Source of the DNA: a virus
IMG/VR virus record: IMGVR_UViG_3300032238_001229
Location: 1 to 49,517 of that record
DNA length: 49,517 bases
Direction: 5' to 3' (one strand)
Shown in pieces: positions 16,228 through 24,533 of the stretch (the stretch's first letter is position 1; each line of letters starts with the position of its first letter). A program made the translations under genes and the position numbers. The notes beneath the pieces were generated by a model. The model saw only the letters and a program-made list of their open reading frames with translations. It made no database searches and was not told where the DNA came from.

Positions 16228-16511
16228 AAAGGAATAGGCAGATCTTCGCCGTCGTCATCATCTTCTCCGCAGGCGACGGCAAGCTCTTCCAGCTCAATGT
16301 CAGTTGGGATGTCAAACTCAAGAATAATATTTTCGTTTTCCATGATGGTTTTGATTGCTTGCCATTCCATTAATCTGCGGTAATACAGGTTAAGCAGTGC
16401 AACACGCAACTCATCCCAGGTCATTTCCTCTGATGCAAGCTCAGCCTTGCGCATAGAAAACTGGAGTTCCAATGGAAGTTCAAATTCCTTGGGTTCTGGA
16501 AAGTCTTCCAT
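16224..16511 (-). CDS. NblA-like small protein (candidate phycobilisome-degradation adaptor)
   Basis: 95 residues from ATG 16511 (TTG 16523 is the longer option). The core ELPLELQFSMRKAELASEEM, then TWDELRVALLNLYYRRLMEW, resembles NblA, whose members read LSLEQQFxLRxFExQVxxMS followed by an LYxQMM helix. NblA is a small helical adaptor that targets phycobilisomes to Clp protease in starved cyanobacteria; freshwater phages such as Ma-LMM01 carry it. This protein has an extra acidic C-terminal tail (CGEDDDDGED), and several NblA positions differ, so it is a candidate only. Unrelated small helical cyanophage proteins with similar openings are the alternative. It is convergent with the DUF3310 gene. 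Confidence 0.45.
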   Translation of the reverse strand: MEDFPEPKEFELPLELQFSMRKAELASEEMTWDELRVALLNLYYRRLMEWQAIKTIMENENIILEFDIPTDIELEELAVACGEDDDDGEDLPIPF

Positions 16512-16540
16512 TGGAATCAACAAGCTTTTGTGATTCTATT

Positions 16541-17260
16541 CTAAGCCCGATCTTCATGCCAACAGTCTCCTGGAAACTGAAAAAGACTATCGAGTGATTC
16601 GTCGTTCAGTGGCACCCAGGGGTCTTTTGTAATTGAAAAGTCATTTGCAAATTCCGCAAGAACGTAAGGGTTGATTTTTTGCTCTAGCTTGCGAATGGCG
16701 GATACTTGCTCAGTGGATGCAGCGTAATTCCTAAACGCAGTCAGCAACAAATCTTCACATTTGGGTATAGCTTGCTTTATTTCAGTCAAGAACAACATGC
16801 TTTCTTCTCTTCGGCGTTCCAGGAGGCCACCAATTACTTGGTGCTCTTGATCAAAAATCCACTGAGAAAACTCTTCTACAACCCCAGCCCAATCTTCAAC
16901 TTCAATACAATCAATCAATGCACTATACAAAAAAGGTTTCCAGCCTACTGAATGAATAAATGAAGCCAAAGCTTGTTTCATGTATTCATCTAAATGTAGG
17001 TTTAGTCCACTTAACTCTCGCTCAATTGCACGTATCTCGTGCATTAAATACTCCAGTGCTTTTTGTTTAGTGCAACAATGACCAGACTTTACAGGTGAGC
17101 CGTCTGGATAAAATTGCGTGCCAAAGCCAAACGTATAAGGAGCACCTCCTGTCTCTGGATCAGCATAGGCTTTTTCATTAAAGCCTTCGTGCTTACAGAT
17201 TAGCTCCAGAGCAAGAGGATAGTAAGACATGGGAGCACAATATGTACTCCCATCATACAC
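16541..17260 (-). CDS. GH24 lysozyme-type endolysin
   Basis: 239 residues, no signal peptide. Residues 14-60 carry the GH24 (T4 lysozyme-like) active site: Glu25 in CKHEGF, Asp34 in AYADPETG, and the GxGT element TFGFGTQFYPDG with Thr48. ALASFIHSVGW and LERRREESMLFL are the usual later helices. The enzyme cuts the glycan strands of peptidoglycan. About 85 further C-terminal residues have no recognised domain and might bind the wall. ATG 17260 is used; ATG 17230 is close and also possible. It lies near an NblA-like gene and small conserved genes on the same strand. Confidence 0.88.
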   Translation of the reverse strand: MYDGSTYCAPMSYYPLALELICKHEGFNEKAYADPETGGAPYTFGFGTQFYPDGSPVKSGHCCTKQKALEYLMHEIRAIERELSGLNLHLDEYMKQALASFIHSVGWKPFLYSALIDCIEVEDWAGVVEEFSQWIFDQEHQVIGGLLERRREESMLFLTEIKQAIPKCEDLLLTAFRNYAASTEQVSAIRKLEQKINPYVLAEFANDFSITKDPWVPLNDESLDSLFQFPGDCWHEDRA

Positions 17261-17276
17261 ATCTTAAGTGTTGATG

Positions 17277-17396
17277 TTAGCCTTGGCCACGGCTTTTCTT
17301 GCGGCCATGGGAGGGCTTGGAGTGTTGTCCATCCCCTTGACGAGTCTTCTTAGGCTTGGACTCGATCTTGTTTGCAACAGCTTTAGCTTTGGCCAT
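17277..17396 (-). CDS. Tiny basic conserved protein (39 aa)
   Basis: ATG at 17396 to TAA at 17277: MAKAKAVANKIESKPKKTRQ then GDGQHSKPSHGRKKSRGQG. It is extremely basic, with a KKTRQGDGQHSKPSHG-type core and a GQG end. Proteins of this kind recur in cyanophage genomes, which supports it as a real gene although it is short. It probably binds nucleic acid; role unknown. It lies between the lysozyme and an HNH gene on the same strand. Confidence 0.7.
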   Translation of the reverse strand: MAKAKAVANKIESKPKKTRQGDGQHSKPSHGRKKSRGQG

Positions 17397-17443
17397 GGAT
17401 CAGAAGTGAACAGCCTGTATCTTACCAGAGACGAGAGCAGGCT

Positions 17444-17917
17444 TTATTTCCTATTGTTACAGTTTTCTTGATGTGTAACCCACCGGCAGTTTGCTGGTTC
17501 ATAGTTCCCATGATTGTTAATTCTATCTAGCTCTAAAGAGGGATCCGCGTTGTTTGCCTCTGCCCATTTCTTAAAAAGAGTGTAACCAGTTTCCCACTCA
17601 TCGCAAACTTTAATATTTTTTTCTATGTAAGTAGGCCAGCGCTTGCACCGTGCTTTCATTTTTTGCCACCGGCTGTAAAGCCAATGACCTTTTTTATTTT
17701 TGCTTCTTGATTCGCCATGCGTAATATGGCTTTCTTTTAAAATTTCTTTTAGCTTGGGATTATCTTTAAAATTTTTTTTAGTTGCACAGCTTAAACAGCG
17801 CCACTGCTGGTTTAGACGATTCCATGCATCAATACGAACTTGTTTTTCTTTATTGCAATCAACGCAAAATGCTTGGACATAACGCCAAACCCCTTTGTTA
17901 GTAATCATAGACTTCAA
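17444..17917 (-). CDS. HNH-type homing endonuclease
   Basis: 157 residues. An N-terminal zinc site (FCVDC, CLSCATKK) is followed by LYSRWQKMKARC and the signature LELDRINNHGNYEPANCRWV, which is typical of free-standing phage HNH/AP2-linked homing nucleases. Asp-Arg-Ile and Asn in this motif form the metal site of the family. It occupies a gap between two short conserved genes, as free-standing homing genes often do. Composition is AT-rich and lysine-rich relative to its neighbours. Confidence 0.85.
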   Translation of the reverse strand: MKSMITNKGVWRYVQAFCVDCNKEKQVRIDAWNRLNQQWRCLSCATKKNFKDNPKLKEILKESHITHGESRSKNKKGHWLYSRWQKMKARCKRWPTYIEKNIKVCDEWETGYTLFKKWAEANNADPSLELDRINNHGNYEPANCRWVTHQENCNNRK

Positions 17918-17945
17918 AGAATTAAGTCTATTCTACCATAGCCAT

Positions 17946-18236
17946 TTACGCCCAGAGGCGCGAGCAGGCCCAGTACCGTGGGGTGTTTTTATCCATGGGC
18001 TTGTCGCACCCCATGCGAGCACGGAAATTGGTACGACGGTCCTTGTCGTGATGCTGTGTGTAGTCCTGGTAACCGCGCCTACCATAACGCACAATTTTTT
18101 CTTCGCCGTCGTAGCAAGATTTAACAACCCACTTATGGGTGTCCCCTGGAGGAGCCTTCTGCGGCTTGTTGCAAGTCATCTCATCCTTCTGATAACGATG
18201 CGCTGCACTTGCGGCTTTTTTATGTTGTTCTGACAT
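17946..18236 (-). CDS. Conserved small phage protein (DUF5754-like)
   Basis: 96 residues. The region from HKWVVKSCYDGEEKIVRYG through DKDRRTNFRARMGCDKPMDK to YWACSRLW matches a family met in phages and large DNA viruses, in which KIVRFG and NFRARHGC are conserved. Biochemical function is unknown. The last stop base of the 1268-residue gene and the first base of this start coincide at 18236, so the two are translationally coupled. Confidence 0.75.
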   Translation of the reverse strand: MSEQHKKAASAAHRYQKDEMTCNKPQKAPPGDTHKWVVKSCYDGEEKIVRYGRRGYQDYTQHHDKDRRTNFRARMGCDKPMDKNTPRYWACSRLWA

Positions 18237-21200
18237 CAGAAGCTAGTCCAGGAAGAGAAGTCAGCAAAGGAGTTACTTTTAGAACTACTTGAAAGACTTG
18301 GAAAGAAATTACCTATAGAACTAATTTTACTACTGGTACTTGCTTTAATTGTTCCAAACGGATTGGAACTATCTGAGAATGGAGCACTGGTTTCTGCAAA
18401 TGGATCACCAATGCCAACCTCATCAAATGGGTCGCCAATTCCTATTTCTTCTTTACCAGAAGAAGTCGCAAACGGATCCTTAAAAGTAAAAGAATCTTCC
18501 GTGCTAGTCTCATCAAACGAAAGTAATGAGGTCTTTGGTGCAGCAGTTGTTGTTCCTTTTCCTGTTAAAGAAGATATCTCAGAAAAACTTGTATCTCCAA
18601 ATAAAGAACTAATGTTTGTGAATTGATCTGTTGCGCTGGCTGTTGTATCTATTCCAGTAAGATCCTTGATTCCCCCTGGAGTATACGCAGCATTAATTAT
18701 GTTAATGTCTTCTTTGCTGGCCCCAGGCATGAATTGATCGTAAAATTGTTGCTCGGTACCAGTAAATCCAGCATTTTTAAAAACTGCATACACACCGCTT
18801 GGCTGTGTTGTTGTGCCAGTAGGGGTTGTGTCTTTTTGAATGTATTCAACTCCAGCAGTCAACTGATTAATTTCAGCTTGCTGGTCGATTAAACCACCAA
18901 TTGCATTTTTAATATTTACTGTTGAATCTTGCGCCAAGGCAGATGCTAGTTCGTTTTTTAAATCTGTTAAGGAACTATTCGGATCTAGGCCATGATCTTT
19001 GAGGAGTTTTTGCCATTCAGGAGTGCCTTGAACTAAACCTACGGCTTTAACCAAATTATTTACATATTCTTCAGGTTTAATAAACTGACCAAAAACAGTG
19101 CCAATTTTATCAGCTTCTTTGATTAAAAGAGGTGTTAATACTTTTGAAATATATAAGTTTGCAATGTTAGGTGCCAGCATTGCTGGTGAACCGTCATATG
19201 ACAAAAGTTCAGGCATTTTATTGCCTTGTGAATCCAAGATGTAATTGCCTTTATCATCTTGTTGGTAAACAATGTTTCCATCTTTATCTTTTTTGGCTGC
19301 ACGCAGCCCAACCATTTGGTAGTGCAGTTTTGCAAATTCGTTTGGATTTGTAATATCAATTCCATACTCATAAGCTTTTGCTGCCCAGTTAATAGCATTT
19401 CCTTGATCATCTTTAGTAATTCTTCCAGCTTTTGCCGCCTCCCAATCATCTGCAACTCTTTTTGCCTGAACAGAGTTATTGAAACCAGCTACGGTATCAA
19501 CAAACCCATCAAAGGCATCAGGAGCCAATAAACCAATTTCTCCGCCTTTAGCGTCTTTTCCTACCAAGCCATATTGCTGAAGGTATTTATTTGGATCAAT
19601 GTAGTACTCAGCATTAAATCCTTGCTCTGTGTTGTTTAGTTTTTGCAAGTTTGCATACCACCTAGTTATATCATTTTGCGCCGCCATTTTTAAGGCGTTT
19701 ACTTTGTCTTGCGTTTGAAATGGGTTTTGAGTTTTATCTGTAACATCAATATAATCTTGAAATTCAGCAATTGATTGTGAGGCATCAAAGCGCGGCTTTA
19801 AGTATTGAGTGTAAAAATCTCTAGCAAACTGAACCTCTTGTCCCATCCGCTTGTCTGGCGGAATATATCCCTCTGGTTTTTGAAGTTTGTTGTACGCCTC
19901 AAGGGCTGCAGTTTTTGTGCTAGATCCTTCGGGCTGATCCTGCCAATTACGCCAGGCATCGTCGTACTGTTTCCAAGAAGCTACTGTTTCTGGGTTTACA
20001 TACCCATTAGCTTTCAATTGATCTTCATATTTTTTCCAACTATCTTGAACTAGTTTTCTGTTTTCTACTGGAACGTATCCCTCTGGAAGATTTTTAATTA
20101 CATTTTTAGATGTAAAATCATTTGGATTTGTTTTTAAAGTAAGATACGCTTTGTCTGCCTTGTCCCAAGCTGCTTTCTTTTCATTGCTCCACCCTGTTTT
20201 ATCAATAAATCCATTTGCCTCTGTGCGCAAATTTAATGGAACATAATCATTTGGAATGTCAATACCGCCAGCATATTTCTTTTCAATTTCATTGTTTATC
20301 CAATCTTGCCAGTTATAAATCAAACCATTTCTTGTGTTAAAAATATTATTGACGCCAAAGTCTAGTTTGTATTTTTGTTGTGTATTTGCCTGTTGTCCTC
20401 CAATAGGATTAACATTTCCTAGGCCAGAATCACTTAAGACTGCACTATTTATTGATGCATTAAACTCATCCTGTACAGACTGAAGATCTTTGATAAGAGG
20501 TTGAAAGTAAGCAATTTTACCTTCTTTTTGTTTTGCTTCTTTTAGTGCTGCAATAGTATCGGTTAACGCTTGTCTACGTAATACGTCAAACTGTTGTTTT
20601 TGAGCAACATCTGATTGACTGATTACCTGTTTAAAAACATTTGTAATTTCTGGAGCAGAAGAAGTCAGCTCAGTAAATGTTGAGTCAGAATTTAAGCCGT
20701 TAATAGAATCGTAAAGGGTTTTGTTGTTAGAAATTACTTGACTATTTTGCTGTGGATCCAGGGTTGCCGCTAACCCTAGAAAGCTGGCAAACGCTGCTTC
20801 TGAACTTGTTATTGTTTTAAGATCTGTTTTTACACCCTTTGTACTTGAAACATCATTTACAAGTTTTGTCCATGGGCCTGAAATATTTCCTAACTCTAAA
20901 AGACCAGCTTCTTTTCGTGCTTGTGCAAATAAGTTGCTTGCGGTTTTATTGCTTTTTACAAAAGATGCTAGTTCCTCTCCTGTTCCAGTGTTTTTTAGCT
21001 CGTAGGTTAATGCGCCAGTTTCATCTGTTGTGGACCTTAAGCCAAAAATGTTGTCCCTTATTTCTGCATTATTTGCATCCGTCCTGATAGGTTCTTTATA
21101 TTCTTGACTCTTAAGTGGAGCAACTTCGCTACCGCGAATGTTTACATTATTGGGATCTCCCTTGAGAGCTTGTAAATATTTGTAAAGACCATACTCTTCT

Positions 21201-22042
21201 TTGCTTTTGTAACGAATAAGTATGTCTAAGTCGTTTGAGTTTAATGCATCGTCCCATTCTTTTGCAGCTTGTTTTCCTAAATCTGTTTTATCAAAAAAGT
21301 ACCCTGAAGTTCCGTTCCTATATTTATTAAAACGATCGAAAGTTTGATTTGCGTTGAAAGCGCCTTCTCTATTCGTTAACAGTAACTTTTCTTGATCAGT
21401 AGCTGAATAGACAGAAGGCTGTACACTTGGATCGTTCCTATAATATAAATCTAAAGAACCAGAGCTTGGCGCTATTAAATTATTTATTTCTTTATCAGCT
21501 TCGTCACTTGTATAGCCTCCACTGACCAAGAGAGGCTTTAAGTTTTTAATTTGATTTTGAACAGTTAGATATTTATTAACTGGCGCAGTTGATCCAGCAT
21601 TTATTACTGTTTTTAAACTGTCAATAGAAGACTTTGCTTGTTGTTCAAATTGATTTTTTGCGGTAAGTTTTTTATTTGCAATTATTGCATTTTTATTGTC
21701 TTCCTCGTTAAACTTAAGAGTTGCAACGGTTCCCCTTAATGTATTTATCCAGTCACCACTATTAGCCTGAAAACCTACATAAGGAATGCCTAAAGAGGCA
21801 AACGTAGATGTTGGTGTTAAATTTAAAACCTTATAGTTAGGAGCAGGATAGATATTTCCCCTATAAGGGGCGGGTGCTACAGGCGGTTTTTCGGAAAGAG
21901 TGTAAGTTACGGTCGGAACCCTAGTGGTATCCGTAACATGCTCAATAAGGTATAGTGTTTTTGTCGTTGGTAAATCAGTTTTTTCTAATTCGTGTGGAGT
22001 TAGGTTCCAGGCTTTATTTGCAACGTCGTAAAAAAGTGTCAT
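18236..22042 (-). CDS. Giant hypothetical virion protein (1268 aa)
   Basis: No known enzymatic domain was recognised. The protein is helical and charged, Asn- and Lys-rich. The middle contains diverged ~70-residue repeats ending in a GYxPxxxR motif (NDYVPLNLR, EGYVPVENRK, EGYIPPDKRM), each preceded by a W-x-x-x-D/A-helix. The C-terminal 120 residues are Ser-, Thr- and Phe-rich with IGIGDPFDEVGIGDPFAE short repeats. Size and lack of catalytic motifs fit an internal or tail-tube structural protein, for example a tape-measure-like or ejected protein; this is inference. It starts 6 bp after the HNH gene upstream of it. Confidence 0.8.
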   Translation of the reverse strand: MTLFYDVANKAWNLTPHELEKTDLPTTKTLYLIEHVTDTTRVPTVTYTLSEKPPVAPAPYRGNIYPAPNYKVLNLTPTSTFASLGIPYVGFQANSGDWINTLRGTVATLKFNEEDNKNAIIANKKLTAKNQFEQQAKSSIDSLKTVINAGSTAPVNKYLTVQNQIKNLKPLLVSGGYTSDEADKEINNLIAPSSGSLDLYYRNDPSVQPSVYSATDQEKLLLTNREGAFNANQTFDRFNKYRNGTSGYFFDKTDLGKQAAKEWDDALNSNDLDILIRYKSKEEYGLYKYLQALKGDPNNVNIRGSEVAPLKSQEYKEPIRTDANNAEIRDNIFGLRSTTDETGALTYELKNTGTGEELASFVKSNKTASNLFAQARKEAGLLELGNISGPWTKLVNDVSSTKGVKTDLKTITSSEAAFASFLGLAATLDPQQNSQVISNNKTLYDSINGLNSDSTFTELTSSAPEITNVFKQVISQSDVAQKQQFDVLRRQALTDTIAALKEAKQKEGKIAYFQPLIKDLQSVQDEFNASINSAVLSDSGLGNVNPIGGQQANTQQKYKLDFGVNNIFNTRNGLIYNWQDWINNEIEKKYAGGIDIPNDYVPLNLRTEANGFIDKTGWSNEKKAAWDKADKAYLTLKTNPNDFTSKNVIKNLPEGYVPVENRKLVQDSWKKYEDQLKANGYVNPETVASWKQYDDAWRNWQDQPEGSSTKTAALEAYNKLQKPEGYIPPDKRMGQEVQFARDFYTQYLKPRFDASQSIAEFQDYIDVTDKTQNPFQTQDKVNALKMAAQNDITRWYANLQKLNNTEQGFNAEYYIDPNKYLQQYGLVGKDAKGGEIGLLAPDAFDGFVDTVAGFNNSVQAKRVADDWEAAKAGRITKDDQGNAINWAAKAYEYGIDITNPNEFAKLHYQMVGLRAAKKDKDGNIVYQQDDKGNYILDSQGNKMPELLSYDGSPAMLAPNIANLYISKVLTPLLIKEADKIGTVFGQFIKPEEYVNNLVKAVGLVQGTPEWQKLLKDHGLDPNSSLTDLKNELASALAQDSTVNIKNAIGGLIDQQAEINQLTAGVEYIQKDTTPTGTTTQPSGVYAVFKNAGFTGTEQQFYDQFMPGASKEDINIINAAYTPGGIKDLTGIDTTASATDQFTNISSLFGDTSFSEISSLTGKGTTTAAPKTSLLSFDETSTEDSFTFKDPFATSSGKEEIGIGDPFDEVGIGDPFAETSAPFSDSSNPFGTIKASTSSKISSIGNFFPSLSSSSKSNSFADFSSWTSF

Positions 22043-22048
22043 TGATAT

Positions 22049-22381
22049 CTAAGCAAACAAGTCAACAATTCCTTGTTTGGTCCAGGAGGTGATTTTATCC
22101 ATCCTAGCTTGAGTAAAAAATTCTTGCTGTAAGTACCATTCTTCCATTCGAGTGCTGGACTTTGATTGATTGCAACGGCGGCAACATGGAAGAAGATTAT
22201 GCCTGTTACTAGAACCAGACCGATGGCGTGGAACAATGTGATCTAAGCTTGTGGCGGGCTCTTCACAGTAACCACAAAGGTGATTCCATTCATCATATAT
22301 ACATTGTCTAAAACGTTTCTTGGCCAATTTAGGAGTTAGTTCAATGAGCAGTGCGAGCGGTTCCTGTGCGCTGCTGAACAT
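22049..22381 (-). CDS. HNH endonuclease
   Basis: 110 residues with a canonical HNH core: CGYC, SLDHIVPRHRSG, NLLPCCRRCNQSK. The Cys pairs bind zinc and the His-Asn-His triad binds the catalytic metal. It is a minimal enzyme of the type found beside terminases or as free-standing homing genes; here it sits directly in front of the 1268-residue gene and far from the terminase, so homing is the simpler reading. The short C-terminus (EEWYLQQEFFTQARM) may bind DNA. Confidence 0.9.
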   Translation of the reverse strand: MFSSAQEPLALLIELTPKLAKKRFRQCIYDEWNHLCGYCEEPATSLDHIVPRHRSGSSNRHNLLPCCRRCNQSKSSTRMEEWYLQQEFFTQARMDKITSWTKQGIVDLFA

Positions 22382-22463
22382 AAGTCCTTATGTCGTTAAC
22401 TTATTTTAAGTTGGGCTTCCCACAGCCAAACCAAAAGCAATTGTGAAGTTTTAATAAAATCTG

Positions 22464-22491
22464 TTGACAGAGCTTGACCGTGTCCTAGGTT
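22464..22491 (+). promoter_or_regulatory. Candidate sigma70-like promoter for the HTH gene
   Basis: TTGACA at 22464-22469 equals the -35 consensus; TAGGTT at 22486-22491 (16 bp spacer) is a poor -10. It lies 25 bp before the ATG of the isolated plus-strand HTH gene. The rest of 22382-22515 shows nothing clear. Confidence 0.35.
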
Positions 22492-22515
22492 AAGGCTGTA
22501 CAAGGCTTTTCGGTC

Positions 22516-22737
22516 ATGACAACGCACCAAGGATGGGTCTCTGCTACCAGGGCCGGCGATATGTTGGGCCTTGATCGCAAAACGCTTTTTAAGATGCGTG
22601 ACAACGGGACCCTTCGCCTTGGTCCACATTATGCAGCATTTCCTGAAACTCGTTCACGAGATAGCTTCCGCTGGAACGTCAATGCTATTCGCAAGACCAT
22701 GAGCAAGCTTGAAAAACTAGAGCTGGCTGCAGTGTAG
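22516..22737 (+). CDS. Small helix-turn-helix DNA-binding protein
   Basis: 73 residues. GWVSATRAGDMLGLDRKTLF is a helix-turn-helix of the MerR/helix_turn_helix_17 type, followed by a wing-like LGPHYAAFP and RWNVNAIRKTM. It probably recognises phage DNA as a small regulator. It is the only plus-strand gene between 16227 and 26138, with a candidate promoter ahead and a strong terminator behind, so it is a monocistronic unit. Its fold and the xGxHY wing resemble the 12452 protein in general layout. Confidence 0.75.
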   Translation: MTTHQGWVSATRAGDMLGLDRKTLFKMRDNGTLRLGPHYAAFPETRSRDSFRWNVNAIRKTMSKLEKLELAAV

Positions 22738-22760
22738 ACTGCTGGGGATATGGGATTCTG

Positions 22761-22786
22761 CAGCCTCCGCAAGGGGGCTGTTTTTT
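22761..22786 (+). terminator. Rho-independent terminator of the HTH gene
   Basis: CAGCCTCC / GGGGGCTG stem (8 bp, one G-T pair) with a GCAA tetraloop and six T. It lies 23 bp after the HTH stop. Stem, loop type and wobble position are strikingly like the terminator at 4036. Confidence 0.88.
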
Positions 22787-23015
22787 ATGCGGGCGGTACG
22801 CCACTGATGTAAGCTGCCCACGCTAGGCCCATTGCTTCAATTGTAGATACTTCCCCCGAAGCGTACGGAAGATGGACAATATCTCCAGCATGGTAAACAG
22901 ATGGGATGTTACCGCTGGCACGAATTTCACTGAAGCCAAATGCACGGGTATCAATTTGATTGGGTGACTGAACGTATTGCGTTTGAACAATATCTCCAAA
23001 ATTTGGTTCTGTCAT
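22785..23015 (-). CDS. Small hypothetical protein, last gene of the virion block
   Basis: 76 residues: MTEPNFGDIVQTQYVQSPNQ, then FSEIRASGNIPSVYHAGDIV and EAMGLAWAAYISGVPPA. No domain recognised. It overlaps the upstream 503-residue gene by 4 bp and is the last minus-strand gene before the HTH unit, its stop touching that unit's terminator. A minor virion part is likely from position. Confidence 0.65.
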   Translation of the reverse strand: MTEPNFGDIVQTQYVQSPNQIDTRAFGFSEIRASGNIPSVYHAGDIVHLPYASGEVSTIEAMGLAWAAYISGVPPA

Positions 23016-24523
23016 TGTCCTGGTTTTTGTCCTTTAATAGGATCATAAGCCTGACCATTTTTATCCAGCATCGTAAAGCCTTCGATCTTTACAAAACTTG
23101 CTGGGATATTAAAAAGTTTTTGCATCATGGGAAGCATGTACGGTGATTGACAGTTGTAGGGAGGAGTATCCATATATGCAAGGCTCTCTTTCATGTCACT
23201 ATACATTTTTCCTCGATCTTGTTTTTGCATATTAATTACCAAGTCCTGTTCCCACTCTGCAATGCTTTCTGGTTCCACGGGGATATCCGATGGTTCAGGT
23301 GGATGTACACCTTCTAAAAACTTCATGGCGTAGATGTGTTTGCAATAGCGTTGCTCATCAAGTAACGGCGTCCAGTAGTCGTGAAGTGTTTGCAATTGAT
23401 TGTTAACAGCTGTGTAGTCTTGATAATCAGGAAAGCTATTTTTTTGTGCGCTGATGTAACCAAAATCTCTAAACACGCCAGGGTTATCCCTAGTGGTAGT
23501 AGCAATTGTGTTTGCGGTAGGTGTTGCGCTTTGAGGCAAGTTGTATTCAGCTGCTGGAGAAATAATCGTTAGTGAGCGATTAACATCTGCAGCGGTCATT
23601 GCGCTGCTATCTAGGAGCCCATCAGTAGTAACTGTTTCATATCGACCAGGTTTAATAGTTGCAATTTTAGTTACAGGAAAATAAACTTTTTTTCGATTTC
23701 CAAGGTTAGTAGTAAATGCATAATCACGTTGAGTAAAGTCTTGACAAGTGCAACAATATTTAGCTCCCGTCATGAAGAACCTGCCTATTGACGGCATGCT
23801 GATGGCTGGAGTAATCACAGCGTAATCAAAAGTTGCCTCTACGGATCCGGCTCTTTTTAGAGTGAGTATTCCATTGAAAGGATCAACATCAATCAATATG
23901 TACTGAGTGTAACCGTACTTCTTTTGCGTGGTTGGATCTACGGTTAGTCTTGTGACAGGGACACCGCCCACAGTAATGATTCGGTCTTCCAGGATTTCCC
24001 CATTAAGCGGTTTAACTCCTGAGTCCGAATCTAGAATTGGAATATAAAGTGGAGGAGGCAATGGGTTAGTAACGCTCCAATCACCGCTTAAAGTTACATA
24101 AACATAATCAGCGTCCTTTGCTACATAACTAATAGACGAAGGAGCACCTGTGTGATCTTTAATGTTGTCAAAACGTACGCTACCGGATACACGTGCACCT
24201 GCCCAGTGCATTCCAAATTCTTTATTCGTGGTTGGAAACCCTAGGAATACTCCTGGAACAGCAGGATTTGTTTCTGGTGGAGCCTCTACGCCTTCAGGTA
24301 ATGGAATCCTATAAGTAAATGGATAGACAAAAGCATTTGTATAGCTTGTTGATACGCCAAGCTCATAGCCTCGCCGCCAACGCGCCCAGGTAGAGTCTCT
24401 ATTCACTCGCGCAATTGAGTTGGGCAGGCTGCCTTTTGCAAACTCTGCTCTAAGTGGTTTAAATTTTACCGGAGCAAAATCTTGTAGCTGGCCAAAAGTA
24501 CCAAAGAGATCTTTCTTGGCCAT
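23012..24523 (-). CDS. Virion structural protein (503 aa), unknown type
   Basis: 503 residues, no enzymatic motif. A Lys/Arg-rich start (FAPVKFKPLRAEFAKG, WARWRRGYELG) leads into a long beta-rich centre (YVYVTLSGDWSV, YILIDVDPFNGILTLKRAGSV) with a Cys pair (KYCCTCQDFTQRDY) and a helical end (HDYWTPLLDEQRYCKHIYAM). It lies in the virion block between a 263-residue beta-rich protein and a small gene, which suggests a head-tail or tail component. The Cys pair could bind metal. No close family is recalled. Confidence 0.75.
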   Translation of the reverse strand: MAKKDLFGTFGQLQDFAPVKFKPLRAEFAKGSLPNSIARVNRDSTWARWRRGYELGVSTSYTNAFVYPFTYRIPLPEGVEAPPETNPAVPGVFLGFPTTNKEFGMHWAGARVSGSVRFDNIKDHTGAPSSISYVAKDADYVYVTLSGDWSVTNPLPPPLYIPILDSDSGVKPLNGEILEDRIITVGGVPVTRLTVDPTTQKKYGYTQYILIDVDPFNGILTLKRAGSVEATFDYAVITPAISMPSIGRFFMTGAKYCCTCQDFTQRDYAFTTNLGNRKKVYFPVTKIATIKPGRYETVTTDGLLDSSAMTAADVNRSLTIISPAAEYNLPQSATPTANTIATTTRDNPGVFRDFGYISAQKNSFPDYQDYTAVNNQLQTLHDYWTPLLDEQRYCKHIYAMKFLEGVHPPEPSDIPVEPESIAEWEQDLVINMQKQDRGKMYSDMKESLAYMDTPPYNCQSPYMLPMMQKLFNIPASFVKIEGFTMLDKNGQAYDPIKGQKPGQ

Positions 24524-24533
24524 ATACGTTTAC

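Noticed and set aside
17268-17471. 67-codon plus-strand ORF, hydrophobic at its start
   Set aside because: It is antisense to the better-supported 39-residue basic gene at 17277-17396, a pattern familiar from cyanophages.
17933-18127. 64-codon minus-strand ORF
   Set aside because: It lies inside the conserved 96-residue gene (17946-18236) in another frame.
12452-22737. Lysogeny module suggested by the two HTH/excisionase-like proteins
   Set aside because: No integrase, repressor or attachment site was seen in the window; lone HTH proteins are common in lytic phages.
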